A stretch of DNA of 61,411 bases from Lachnospiraceae bacterium UBA3273 (GCA_002362385.1 DEUB01000054.1:25621-87031), one strand, 5' to 3'. Shown: positions 42,494 through 50,543, counted from the first letter of the stretch. Numbers and translations are program-made. The notes: a model not told the origin generated them from the letters alone.

Positions 42494-44738
42494 TGACCCC
42501 TTCATCTACGCTCATTCGTCCTTTTAAAACTTCCATGCTTACATTGATTACGGTATCCTTCACATTCCCATCCAGATTTGCGGGAGTATCCAGGCTTTCA
42601 ATCATTGCCAGAAACTGCTCCTGCTCGTTTTTATCCAGCCATATGATTTCCAGATCGACTATAGTGCCGTTCTCATCACTTGAAGAGGTCCATCCATAGG
42701 TTTCCGAAGGCTCACAGACGGCAAGGCTCTCTTTTACCGCTTCCCTGTTTACCGGAAATCCGGCTGATACGACAGCTCCCGTCTGTACCTTCTTAGAAAG
42801 CATACTCATGACAAAATCCGTGGCAGCCTCCTTCTGTGAGCCGGAAGCATTGACTCCCATAATCGTCCGCGGCATAAAAACGTTACCTGAAAATCCGCTT
42901 AATACTTTAATATCCATTTCTTTGCCGACGGCCTTAAAGACAGAGGTAATTTCCGTATATCCCCACGCCAGGGAATCTTCTTCTCCCAAAATAAGCCGGC
43001 ACTCTCCTTCCATATATGCGTTGCAATACTGCAGACTCTTTGAATACCAGTCATCCATCCCCACCCCTTGACTGTAAGTATAGGCATCCATTCTCATCTT
43101 TATTTTGTCTGTGTCCAGACCTTCGCTTTCCACATCCCAGATTCTATTTAAACAGGTCAGATATTCCGTCAGTTTTTCCTTATCAATGGAACCGTCTTCT
43201 TTAATAAAACCGTAAGATGACATATCATAAAATCTCTGTGCCAGTTCTTCCTCCAGATAAGAGCCTATGATATTCCTCTCCGGATTTTCTCTCCTTAAGG
43301 CTTCTACTTTATCCGCAAGCGCCGTCAGGTTATCGATTCCTTTCACATCCTCTCCCGCACAGAGATAAAAGGCAAAAAATGTGGGAACCGCACAGACGCC
43401 CTTATCGTTTTTATAAGAACCCGTAATATTTTCATATAAGGAACCGGCAGGATATTTTGCACTGATATCGTCTGACAGATCCGCCAGGATCCCTTTTTCT
43501 ATATAGGATTCTATGGGCAGTCCGTCCAGTACCAGAATATCCGGTCCCTCCCCGCTAAGAAGGGCGGTATTTAAATTGCGGATAGCATCCTCTCTGGTCA
43601 TTTGGTCCGTTCCCGTCATTCCCACCTCATAGCTTATATAGGTGTCTGGGTTTGCCTGCTGATACAGATTAATGGCCACCCTCAGGGCATCATTTTCCTT
43701 CAGGCTGTATACCGACAATTCATGTTCGGGAACTGCTGAAATATCGGGGTCATACTTATATGCTTTCATCATATTCCCGTTATAACAGATCAGCAGGTTC
43801 TCTTTATCCATAAATACGATCCCGCTCAGGTAATAAGCAGGGCTTCCCATGCTCCCGAGGCTTCCCTTAATGACCTCTTCCATAACGCTGCCCTTTATAA
43901 CGTGCCGAAACAGTCCTTTCCTGCTTAACACATACAAGGAGTCCTCCGTGTCTCCTTCACATATAAGCGCCGGATAGGAATCCGCATTCCCAAAGCTTAA
44001 ATCCTCTTTGATAAACTCTTCCAGGACATCATCATTTTCAAAACTCTTTGTGGAGAGATTATAACATTCAAGTCTGTTATCTTCCGCAAAGTACAGATAA
44101 TTACCCACCTGTTTTATATACCATACAGTGGATTTACTGTCACAGATCTTACTCATAGCGCCGTTTTCAGGATCGATCTCAAATACGCCGTCATTGCTGC
44201 CGCTCACAAGCCGCCCATCCGATAAAAAGGAATAGCAGAATGTATGCTCCTCCTCTTCAAATCTGGACACTTCATTTCCGTCCTTATCTACATAAATACA
44301 GATATTCCCGCCTTCCTCATAATATTGGAGCAAAAGGCTTCCGTCTTTTCCGATAGCCGCTCCGGAAACATATTTCTCCTCTTTCAGGATCTCATCCATA
44401 ACAGCCATTTCTTTCATGGAAAAGCTTTCGCCGTTATCCTCGGAAATGTACATGCCTGAATAGCCGTCAAAACAGGCGATCCTTCCATCCTCCAGTTTCT
44501 CCATGACTCTGATCAGATCAACCGTTTCCGGCATCTCTACATCCGACTCCAAAAATCTTCCTTTTGCATTTTCGATCACATTGGGGTCGCTTTCGGCAGG
44601 GCTTTTTGTTCCTTCTGCACTTCCCGCACTTCCTGTGCTCCCTGAAGGAATGTCTGCCCCTTCTTTGTTATTTCCGCATCCGGTCATTACCAATAACAGG
44701 ATCGCCAGACACAAAGATAAAATTTTTCGTTTTTTCAT
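42453..44738 (-). CDS. Extracellular solute-binding lipoprotein with N-terminal propeller-like domain
   Basis: A 761-aa lipoprotein, much longer than usual solute-binding proteins (about 430 aa). Lipobox near MTGC (Cys 21), a Gly/Ser-rich spacer, then about 330 residues of repeated short beta units with an Asp-box motif (SEDNGESF near 107), then a family 1 solute-binding domain (about 355-740; GEGPDILVLDG near 405, VCAVPTFF near 450). AAGGAGGCAGCAACT precedes the ATG. The N-terminal beta-propeller part may sense or bind a second ligand. First gene of an operon with two permeases, an HlyD adaptor and a MacB-like protein. Confidence 0.85.
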   Translation of the reverse strand: MKKRKILSLCLAILLLVMTGCGNNKEGADIPSGSTGSAGSAEGTKSPAESDPNVIENAKGRFLESDVEMPETVDLIRVMEKLEDGRIACFDGYSGMYISEDNGESFSMKEMAVMDEILKEEKYVSGAAIGKDGSLLLQYYEEGGNICIYVDKDGNEVSRFEEEEHTFCYSFLSDGRLVSGSNDGVFEIDPENGAMSKICDSKSTVWYIKQVGNYLYFAEDNRLECYNLSTKSFENDDVLEEFIKEDLSFGNADSYPALICEGDTEDSLYVLSRKGLFRHVIKGSVMEEVIKGSLGSMGSPAYYLSGIVFMDKENLLICYNGNMMKAYKYDPDISAVPEHELSVYSLKENDALRVAINLYQQANPDTYISYEVGMTGTDQMTREDAIRNLNTALLSGEGPDILVLDGLPIESYIEKGILADLSDDISAKYPAGSLYENITGSYKNDKGVCAVPTFFAFYLCAGEDVKGIDNLTALADKVEALRRENPERNIIGSYLEEELAQRFYDMSSYGFIKEDGSIDKEKLTEYLTCLNRIWDVESEGLDTDKIKMRMDAYTYSQGVGMDDWYSKSLQYCNAYMEGECRLILGEEDSLAWGYTEITSVFKAVGKEMDIKVLSGFSGNVFMPRTIMGVNASGSQKEAATDFVMSMLSKKVQTGAVVSAGFPVNREAVKESLAVCEPSETYGWTSSSDENGTIVDLEIIWLDKNEQEQFLAMIESLDTPANLDGNVKDTVINVSMEVLKGRMSVDEGVNEIVNRVQIYLAE

Positions 44739-44761
44739 AGTTGCTGCCTCCTTATGTCATG

Positions 44762-44804
44762 AGCATAGCAAAGCTGTCTCTAACTTTTCTCTAAAAATTA
44801 GAGA
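44762..44804 (-). promoter_or_regulatory. Promoter of the solute-binding operon with 11-bp phased response-regulator repeats
   Basis: Minus-strand -10 TATGCT (44762-44767) has no -35 at the usual distance. Instead plus-strand TCTCTAA repeats at 44777-44783 and 44788-44794 (start-to-start 11 bp) and an inverted copy TTAGAGA at 44798-44804 lie where the -35 should be. OmpR/PhoB-type regulators bind such tandem repeats and can replace the -35 contact. The divergent response regulator at 45285 is the natural candidate. Confidence 0.65.
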
Positions 44805-44835
44805 TAGTTTAAAGAAAATTTTGGTATACTTTAAA

Positions 44836-45151
44836 TGAATTGAAGAGTTTGAACGCAGGCGGGCTGTAAAAAAACGGGCGGAGGAGATAAATACTATCTT
44901 TCCCTTGTGCGGTTTCGAACATAAGATTTTCTAAATGTTCCGGCCCGGATAAACGGATGGGGACGCAACCGGCATATATGCGGCATCCATGCCGCCATAT
45001 GCCTTTCTCCGACTTCCTGTCGGAGAATTGCTGGAAATGAAACGGAACATTAAGAAAATCTAATGTTCTTCACAGGGCACAAGGGAAAGATAGTATTTAT
45101 CTCCTCCGCCCGTTTTTTTACAGCCGCCTGCTGCGGAAACTTTGCAATTCA
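44836..45151 (+). repeat. Long inverted repeat 2 (316 bp hairpin element)
   Basis: Arms (left from 44836, right to 45151) are inverted copies with a 49-bp perfect core (left copy 44862-44910). The interior carries two nested hairpins: GGCATAT...ATATGCC enclosing GCGGCAT-CC-ATGCCGC (44978-44995) and TCTCCGAC-TTCCT-GTCGGAGA (45006-45026). The 18-nt inner hairpin ATGCGGCATCCATGCCGC is identical to the one on the minus strand of repeat 1. A TATACT (44826-44831) lies just before the left arm and could start plus-strand transcription. It lies between divergent genes (solute-binding lipoprotein and response regulator), in the 546-bp gap 44739-45284. One wobble position favours the plus strand. Confidence 0.85.
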
Positions 45152-45197
45152 TTGATGATTGGGAGCTTATGGGCTAAAGACTGGGGAATTGGCTGGA

Positions 45198-45226
45198 TTG
45201 TCAATTGGATTATGATTGATTTATAG
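45198..45226 (+). promoter_or_regulatory. Sigma-A promoter of the two-component operon
   Basis: TTGTCA (45198-45203), 17-bp spacer, TTATAG (45221-45226), 59 bp upstream of the response-regulator ATG. Confidence 0.6.
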
Positions 45227-45284
45227 AACGGTATATTGGTGGGTTGATAAGCTGGAACGATTTTATGGAAGGGATTGTTTTAAT

Positions 45285-45956
45285 ATGAGGATTTTGATCG
45301 TGGAAGATGATAAAAAGCTGTGTGAACTATTGTCCATGCAGTTGAAGAGTGCGGGGTATGAGACGGATTGCTGTTATGACGGGGAGGATGCCTTGTTTTA
45401 TATTATGGAACAGGCTCATGATATGATCCTTCTTGACAGGATGCTTCCCGTTATGGACGGACTTGCCGTTTTAAAAAAGATGAGGGCTGAAAATATCATG
45501 ACTCCCGTTATTTTTCTGACCGCCCTGGGACAGTTACAGGATAAAATAAACGGGCTGGATGCAGGCGCTGATGATTATCTGGTTAAGCCTTTTGAATTTG
45601 AAGAGCTGCTTGCAAGGATCCGTTGTTTGAAAAGGCGGCCTGCTAAATGGAAGGATACCAGTATTTTAAATGCAGGGGATATTTCCCTGTCGCTGGCGGA
45701 AAGCATCTTGACGGGACCTGATTTAAGTCTTACTCTGTCTAAAAGGGAATGCAGTCTTTTTGAGGTTTTTCTCTCTAATCCCGGGCAAACCCTGCCAAGG
45801 TCCGTTTTGCTTTCCAAGGTATGGGGTCCGGATGGGGATGTGGAAGACGGCAATCTGGACAATTACATTTTCTTTGTAAGAAGAAGACTGAAATCTGTAG
45901 GCAGTAAGCTGGCCTTGACCACCATTCGGGGCGTGGGCTACCGCCTTGACGTTTAG
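45285..45956 (+). CDS. OmpR-family response regulator
   Basis: A 223-aa two-domain regulator: receiver domain with Asp8-Asp9 acidic pocket, phosphoacceptor Asp51 in ILLDRMLP and Lys near 102 in LVKPFEF, then a winged-helix DNA-binding domain (SKRECSLFEVFLSNPGQTL, RRRLKSVGSKLALTTIRGVGYRLD). ATG at 45285 follows GGAAGGGATTG; an in-frame ATG at 45216 adds 23 unrelated residues. It is followed 11 bp later by its kinase. Likely target: the phased repeats at 44777-44804, controlling the divergent solute-binding operon. Confidence 0.93.
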   Translation: MRILIVEDDKKLCELLSMQLKSAGYETDCCYDGEDALFYIMEQAHDMILLDRMLPVMDGLAVLKKMRAENIMTPVIFLTALGQLQDKINGLDAGADDYLVKPFEFEELLARIRCLKRRPAKWKDTSILNAGDISLSLAESILTGPDLSLTLSKRECSLFEVFLSNPGQTLPRSVLLSKVWGPDGDVEDGNLDNYIFFVRRRLKSVGSKLALTTIRGVGYRLDV

Positions 45957-45967
45957 GGGATATTTTT

Positions 45968-47266
45968 ATGATCAAAAAAGTGCATTTACGCCTTACTCTT
46001 GTATGTACCGCCGTTACCGGCGCCATTGTCATCGCAATGACACTGCTGTATCTCTATGTCTCGGAAAGCAATATGCGCGAAAACCACTACTACGCTTTCC
46101 AAAACGACATGAATAATATCATAAACGGACTTAAGGCCCAGTCCGTGCTTTCCAACTACTATCTGGCGTCCTTGGAAGCAGGCGGGCGGTATCTGGTTTT
46201 TATCGAAGACAACGGCACCCCTCTTTTGTACGGAAACATTGTGGAAAATAAAGAAAGAATAGAGCTGCTTGAAAAAGTAAAGGATTATTATCAGTCCTCT
46301 TATGAAATTTCACACAGTTCCGTGGTCAGTACCCAGTCCTCTTATCACTTTGATTTTACTTATACTATAGCGGAAGGAAACTTTTCCATGGGGCAGGATT
46401 TTTATGTCTGCGTCGCTTACATTCCTACCGGAAACGGCAGCCTGACCGCTTACATTCTGGCTCCTGTTTCGTCCTTCTATCGGCAGCTTTCCAGGCAGCG
46501 GCTTTTATTTGCCGCAGTCAACCTGTTTTCACTCGTTCTCTTCTATCTGTTTTTTTACCGTTTTACCAGCCATCTGCTAAGGCCTGTTGTAGAAAGTCAG
46601 GAAAAACAGAATTCCTTTATCGCTTCTGCATCCCACGAGCTGCGCACGCCTCTTTCCGTTATTTTATCCTGCGCCGCCCTGATTCCTGAAAGCGATAAAG
46701 AAAAGCAGGCGCAGTTCTGCCATACCATCAGGCAGGAAGGCGGCGTTATGAAGCGTCTCCTGTCAGAAATGCTGTCCCTTGCAGATTTTGACAGCAGGGG
46801 AATGGACCTTCACAAAGAAGCCCATGAATTGGATACTTTGATCTTAAACTGCGTGGAAACCTTTGAACCCATGGCTAAAGAAAAAAATATACGGCTTAGC
46901 TCCACACTTCCCGACAGTTCTCTTCCGCTCTGCATTTGTGATAAGCATAAAATAGAACAGCTTCTTGCCATCCTTGTACACAACGCCATCAGTTATACAA
47001 ATGAAGGCGGCGCCATCGGGGTCAGCCTGAAATATGTCAAAAAACGGTTTATCATTTCCGTAGCCGACTCGGGAATCGGCATCTCAGATGAGGATAAAAA
47101 GAGAATTTTCGAAAGATTCTACCGGGCGGACGCCTCCCACAACGCCAAGGAGCACTTCGGGCTGGGACTGTCCATTGCGCAGTCCATCGTAAAGCAGCAC
47201 CATGGAAAGCTTAAGGTAACGGATACGGAAGGCGGGGGAAGTACGTTTATCGTGGAGCTTGGGTAG
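45968..47266 (+). CDS. Sensor histidine kinase
   Basis: A 432-aa membrane kinase: TM1 near 11-32, an extracellular sensor region of ~135 residues (Tyr/Ser-rich, no recognised ligand domain), TM2 near 178-198, then HisKA with phospho-acceptor His in SASHELRTPLSVIL (near 224) and HATPase (N box HNAISYTNEGG, G1 DSGIGISDED, G2 HFGLGLSIAQS). No HAMP is obvious. Partner of the response regulator before it. A long inverted repeat begins 12 nt after its stop codon, filling the gap to the converging SUFU gene. Confidence 0.92.
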   Translation: MIKKVHLRLTLVCTAVTGAIVIAMTLLYLYVSESNMRENHYYAFQNDMNNIINGLKAQSVLSNYYLASLEAGGRYLVFIEDNGTPLLYGNIVENKERIELLEKVKDYYQSSYEISHSSVVSTQSSYHFDFTYTIAEGNFSMGQDFYVCVAYIPTGNGSLTAYILAPVSSFYRQLSRQRLLFAAVNLFSLVLFYLFFYRFTSHLLRPVVESQEKQNSFIASASHELRTPLSVILSCAALIPESDKEKQAQFCHTIRQEGGVMKRLLSEMLSLADFDSRGMDLHKEAHELDTLILNCVETFEPMAKEKNIRLSSTLPDSSLPLCICDKHKIEQLLAILVHNAISYTNEGGAIGVSLKYVKKRFIISVADSGIGISDEDKKRIFERFYRADASHNAKEHFGLGLSIAQSIVKQHHGKLKVTDTEGGGSTFIVELG

Positions 47267-47278
47267 AAGGTAACGGCA

Positions 47279-47550
47279 CAGAAAACAGCAGGAAGTAAGA
47301 CGGAAGGCGGCCGGGATATTTATCGGAGCGTTTTTCTGTGGAAAAGCTTATATTTATTTCAAGGGCACGCTTGCGCTCGGATTTATACTCTTTAGAGCAT
47401 AAAAGCGTAGCGGACACATAAATCTGCAAAGAACGCAGATTAAGTGCCGACGCTTTTACTACGGCCCTCTCAATAAACATAACTTTTCCACAGAAAAACG
47501 CTCCGATAAATATCCCGGCCGCCTTCCGTCTTACTTCCTGCCATTTTCTG
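47279..47550 (-). repeat. Long inverted repeat 3 (272 bp hairpin element)
   Basis: Arms share a 59-bp perfect inverted core (left 47288-47346, right 47483-47541). Outside the core, the three transition differences pair as G.U only on the minus strand. The interior has a small stem AATCTGC/GCAGATT near 47421-47441 and an AAAAGCGT/ACGCTTTT pairing. It lies between converging genes and is 12 nt from the stop codons of both (47266 and 47563), so it fills the intergenic gap almost exactly and could act as a two-way terminator, but it is ten times larger than usual. The 77-codon reading frame crossing it has no support. Confidence 0.85.
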
Positions 47551-47562
47551 TTCTGTATTTAG

Positions 47563-48198
47563 CTATATTACCGATTTTCTCCCGTAATCCGTCAGATCAG
47601 TTCCGATTTTTTCCGCCAATTCGGCAACCGTCATTTTCTTATCCACAAGCATTTTCAGTTCTGCATCCGTAGCGCCGATTACCTGTACAAACTGCAGTTT
47701 TCCGTTGGGCGTCATAATTTCTCCCAGCTCGTCTTCTTTGGTAATAAACCCTGTAATAGCGGATTTCTGTCCTGCATCCATTCCCGCCGTCTGTCCTGTA
47801 TAAATATACTCATTTGGTGCAAAAATATCGCCCTCTTTATAGGATATCCTTGCCAGTGCCTGAAGGATTCCCGCCATGCACCGCAATTCTCCTTCTTCAT
47901 CCTCTACACAGGATTTTTTCAGCTTTACGGTAAATTCAAAACCAAAGCCGCTGTAATCCGGATCTTTTGTCTCCTTTTCATAAAGCTCAGAAAGACCAAA
48001 GGTCACAAAATGATAGTATTCTCCGCCGTCAAATATGCTGATACCGTCTAAGGGATCATTTCCTCCCAGTCTCCAGGGCATCAACACGCCATAATGTTCA
48101 ATTTGTATCGGCTCTCCTCCATACAGTTTTTCAACCGCCTCTTCAATGGCTTTCCATCCCTGCATATTCACATCGTCTTTTTTCTTAAACTCTCCCAT
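47563..48198 (-). CDS. SUFU-domain-like protein
   Basis: A 211-aa soluble protein resembling the bacterial suppressor-of-fused domain family: central pattern IEHYGVLMPWRLGGNDPLDGIS, GGEYYHFVTFGLSELYEKE and FGFEFTVKL matches the bacterial SUFU group, often linked to toxin-immunity neighbourhoods. ATG at 48198 follows GGTAAGGTT; an ATG at 48213 and one at 48255 are also possible but lack good sites. A long inverted repeat starts 12 nt after its stop. Neighbours: the Rpn-type nuclease gene lies 28 bp upstream on the same strand, so the two are probably one operon. Confidence 0.78.
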   Translation of the reverse strand: MGEFKKKDDVNMQGWKAIEEAVEKLYGGEPIQIEHYGVLMPWRLGGNDPLDGISIFDGGEYYHFVTFGLSELYEKETKDPDYSGFGFEFTVKLKKSCVEDEEGELRCMAGILQALARISYKEGDIFAPNEYIYTGQTAGMDAGQKSAITGFITKEDELGEIMTPNGKLQFVQVIGATDAELKMLVDKKMTVAELAEKIGTDLTDYGRKSVI

Positions 48199-48226
48199 AA
48201 CCTTACCTGCTTTCATTTTATCGTTA

Positions 48227-49153
48227 TCACATCTGACTGCTGAATTCTTCCACACTTTTTACATGGGCAGCCAGCCTGATCCATTTTTTAAGGATTTCCA
48301 TATCCCTTTGTCCGAGTATCCGCATTTTCAGTTCATCAGAGACCGTTCCGCAATCCGTAAGCAGTTCCAAAATACTCTCTGCTTTCCCTTCTGCTTTCCC
48401 TTCTGCTTTCCCTTCCACTTTTCCCTCTTCTCTCCCTAAAAATCTTTCGTCTTCCCGTATCAGCTGCAATTCCCGCTCTTCGTCATATTCGTAAATGCTC
48501 ATCTTGATAACCTCCGCTTTCTGCCCACTCAGAAATTCCCTCAATACGTTGTTCCTTATACATTCTTCTACCGCTCGCTCCACAGCATCTGCCAAAGGCA
48601 TGGTTCCGGCATAATCCCTGACCTTCTCCACATATATCATATACTCTTTCAAGGAAGGGCATTTCTCTTTTAACGCCTGATTCATGCCTGGATTAATGTT
48701 GAGCACTGTAACCTTTAATTCCAGAAAGGGAGCATCCGATGGAAATTCAAAATTATCCGACAGCTTCAATTCCATCCTCTCAGGCAGTTCCTTCTTCCCG
48801 TTATAAAATACCACAAAATACGGATTGGGTATTTTAACAGGCCTGTTACTGTAAACAGTCCTGTTCATATACTCCCTTTGCAAAATATCCGCCACATAGA
48901 ACAAATCCCGCAAAGGCATATTAGCGGACGGAGTTGACTGCTGTTCATAAATGTTCAGCCGGTCGGCGATTACAAAGGACAAGTCATTTTTTACATTCAT
49001 ATAAATGGCATTTTCCAACGTGTTAAACCGGAGCATTTCCACATCTGTGTAATCGGTTCCCATAATGCTGTTATAAAGGTTCAATGCCCGCGCGGGGTCT
49101 TTGAACAGGAGACGGAATACCGTATCCTTGTACTTCTTTTGTGCTTCTTTCAT
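48227..49153 (-). CDS. Rpn-family PD-(D/E)XK nuclease-like protein
   Basis: A 308-aa protein of the recombination-promoting nuclease/transposase-like family: N-terminal KYKDTVFRLLFKD, DLSFVIADRLNIYEQQST (near 50-68), FVVFYNGKKELPERMELKLSDNF (about 108-130). The C-terminal part has an acidic/basic helix with GKAE repeated three times (12-bp tandem repeat in DNA), then a helical tail. ATG at 49153 follows AAAGGAGGAACCAG; an in-frame ATG at 49240 is rejected because of that site. Such genes are numerous in Clostridia; role in DNA exchange is uncertain. Confidence 0.85.
   Translation of the reverse strand: MKEAQKKYKDTVFRLLFKDPARALNLYNSIMGTDYTDVEMLRFNTLENAIYMNVKNDLSFVIADRLNIYEQQSTPSANMPLRDLFYVADILQREYMNRTVYSNRPVKIPNPYFVVFYNGKKELPERMELKLSDNFEFPSDAPFLELKVTVLNINPGMNQALKEKCPSLKEYMIYVEKVRDYAGTMPLADAVERAVEECIRNNVLREFLSGQKAEVIKMSIYEYDEERELQLIREDERFLGREEGKVEGKAEGKAEGKAESILELLTDCGTVSDELKMRILGQRDMEILKKWIRLAAHVKSVEEFSSQM
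48379..48414 (-). repeat. Tandem 12-bp repeat coding GKAE
   Basis: Plus-strand CTGCTTTCCCTT occurs three times perfectly (48379-48390, 48391-48402, 48403-48414), with a degenerate fourth next to it. It lies in frame, so copy-number changes alter only the length of a charged helix. Confidence 0.85.
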
Positions 49154-49564
49154 CTGGTTCCTCCTTTTGCAGGAGTTGCCCATACAGCCTTTGCATTTGA
49201 AACTCCCGCTTTTAAATTGATCGATTGGATTTAAAAGCATGAATTTCAGAATGCCTTACGGCAGAAAATTAGAATGCACAATCATTGTGCAAAAAAGAAT
49301 GTTAGAAATATATGCTTTGGTAGAATCTTAACATTTGATATGATGTATGTCAATAATCATTTTTTCGTTTTGAAAATTCCGAAAGTTTGCTCTGCCCACA
49401 ATATTGATGTGTACTATAATAATAAAAAAATATATAACAAATATAACTTAAGCAAATTTCCCCTTCGCAAATTGTATTTGTTCCACTCCTATGCTACACT
49501 AAACATTATTAAGTAAACGAACCGGTAACAAGAAATTGCCATTTAAAGAGGGGAATATTTATAA
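49154..49564. other. A/T-rich divergent intergenic region with a 17-bp palindrome
   Basis: No gene is seen. Contains TGCACAAT-C-ATTGTGCA (49275-49291, a perfect 8-1-8 palindrome, possible operator), a plus-strand promoter at 49472-49500, and otherwise A/T-rich sequence. Confidence 0.6.
49472..49500 (+). promoter_or_regulatory. Promoter of the alpha/beta-hydrolase gene
   Basis: TTGTAT (49472-49477), 17-bp spacer, TACACT (49495-49500), 64 bp upstream of the ATG. Confidence 0.6.
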
Positions 49565-50503
49565 ATGAAATACAAAAATCTGATCAATTCCGAACTAAAG
49601 CTGATAGCAAGAAAAATACCATATAACAAGTTCATGATAAAGCCTGCCAATATCTTTTTGGCCATATCCTCTTATTTAACAAGGATTCCCAAAGAGATAA
49701 AGCGCAGAAATATTACGATCAAAGGGTATCAGGGTCTGAAATTTAAGGTAGACATATTTGAAGCGGCAGATGTAACAGAAAAGCTGCCCTGTTTGATTTA
49801 TGTCCATGGAGGAGCATTCAGCTACAAGGCTTCTGTCTACCATAAAAAACTTGCATGTATCTATGCAGCGAAAGCAAAATGCCGGGTTTATTTCCCGGAT
49901 TATCATTTAACGCCCGAGTATCCGTATCCGGCTGCATATGATGATGTCGTGGCATTATATAGATACATTATGGAAAGATCGGAAGAATCCCTAATTGATA
50001 ACGGGAAGATCGCTATAGCCGGAGACAGCGCCGGTGCATCAATTGCAGCTTTGATCTGTAATCATTATGAACAGGAGGATTTGAAACAGCCATGTATGCA
50101 AATGCTCGTATATCCTCTGACAGATGTGACCATGCAGACGGATTCCATGAAAAAATTTTCTGATACGCCGCTCTGGAACTCAAAAAATAACAAACGAATG
50201 TGGTTCTATTATTGTAAAAATCTGAAAGCGGAAGATTCCTATAACGCTTCTCCTATGCATAGCAGCCTCCCGCAAATCATTCCGGATACGTATATCGAAA
50301 CCACAGAATATGACTGCCTGCATGATGAAGGCATTCTATACGGAAGGAAATTACAGGAAGCAGGGGCAAATGTTTTAATAAATGATACAAAAGGAACCAT
50401 TCACGGATATGACTCTGCCATCAGTACCAAAATAGCTGTCACTAATATTAAAAAACGCATCCGGTTTTTAAAGAAAGGATTCCGTGATCTCCCCTCTGTC
50501 TGA
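49565..50503 (+). CDS. Alpha/beta hydrolase (hormone-sensitive lipase-like esterase)
   Basis: A 312-aa soluble esterase: HGGAFSYK near residue 80 (oxyanion hole), nucleophile Ser in GDSAGAS near 155, Asp in EYDCLHDEG near 248, His in GTIHGYDS near 280, the complete catalytic triad of the HSL/carboxylesterase group. The N-terminal ~60 residues form a cap. No signal peptide. Converges with the MFS gene. Substrate unknown. Confidence 0.9.
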   Translation: MKYKNLINSELKLIARKIPYNKFMIKPANIFLAISSYLTRIPKEIKRRNITIKGYQGLKFKVDIFEAADVTEKLPCLIYVHGGAFSYKASVYHKKLACIYAAKAKCRVYFPDYHLTPEYPYPAAYDDVVALYRYIMERSEESLIDNGKIAIAGDSAGASIAALICNHYEQEDLKQPCMQMLVYPLTDVTMQTDSMKKFSDTPLWNSKNNKRMWFYYCKNLKAEDSYNASPMHSSLPQIIPDTYIETTEYDCLHDEGILYGRKLQEAGANVLINDTKGTIHGYDSAISTKIAVTNIKKRIRFLKKGFRDLPSV

Positions 50504-50543
50504 TAAAACAAAACGTGCGATCCTATCCTTTTCCGTTACCCTC

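Noticed and set aside
47247..47480. 77-codon minus-strand reading frame through long repeat 3
   Set aside because: It spans an arm of the hairpin and the end of the kinase gene, has no ribosome-binding site, and the sequence is explained by inverted-repeat structure.
5269..47550. Long repeats as copies of a transposon-like miniature element
   Set aside because: Arm sequences are different in each copy and no flanking target duplications are visible; only size and build match.
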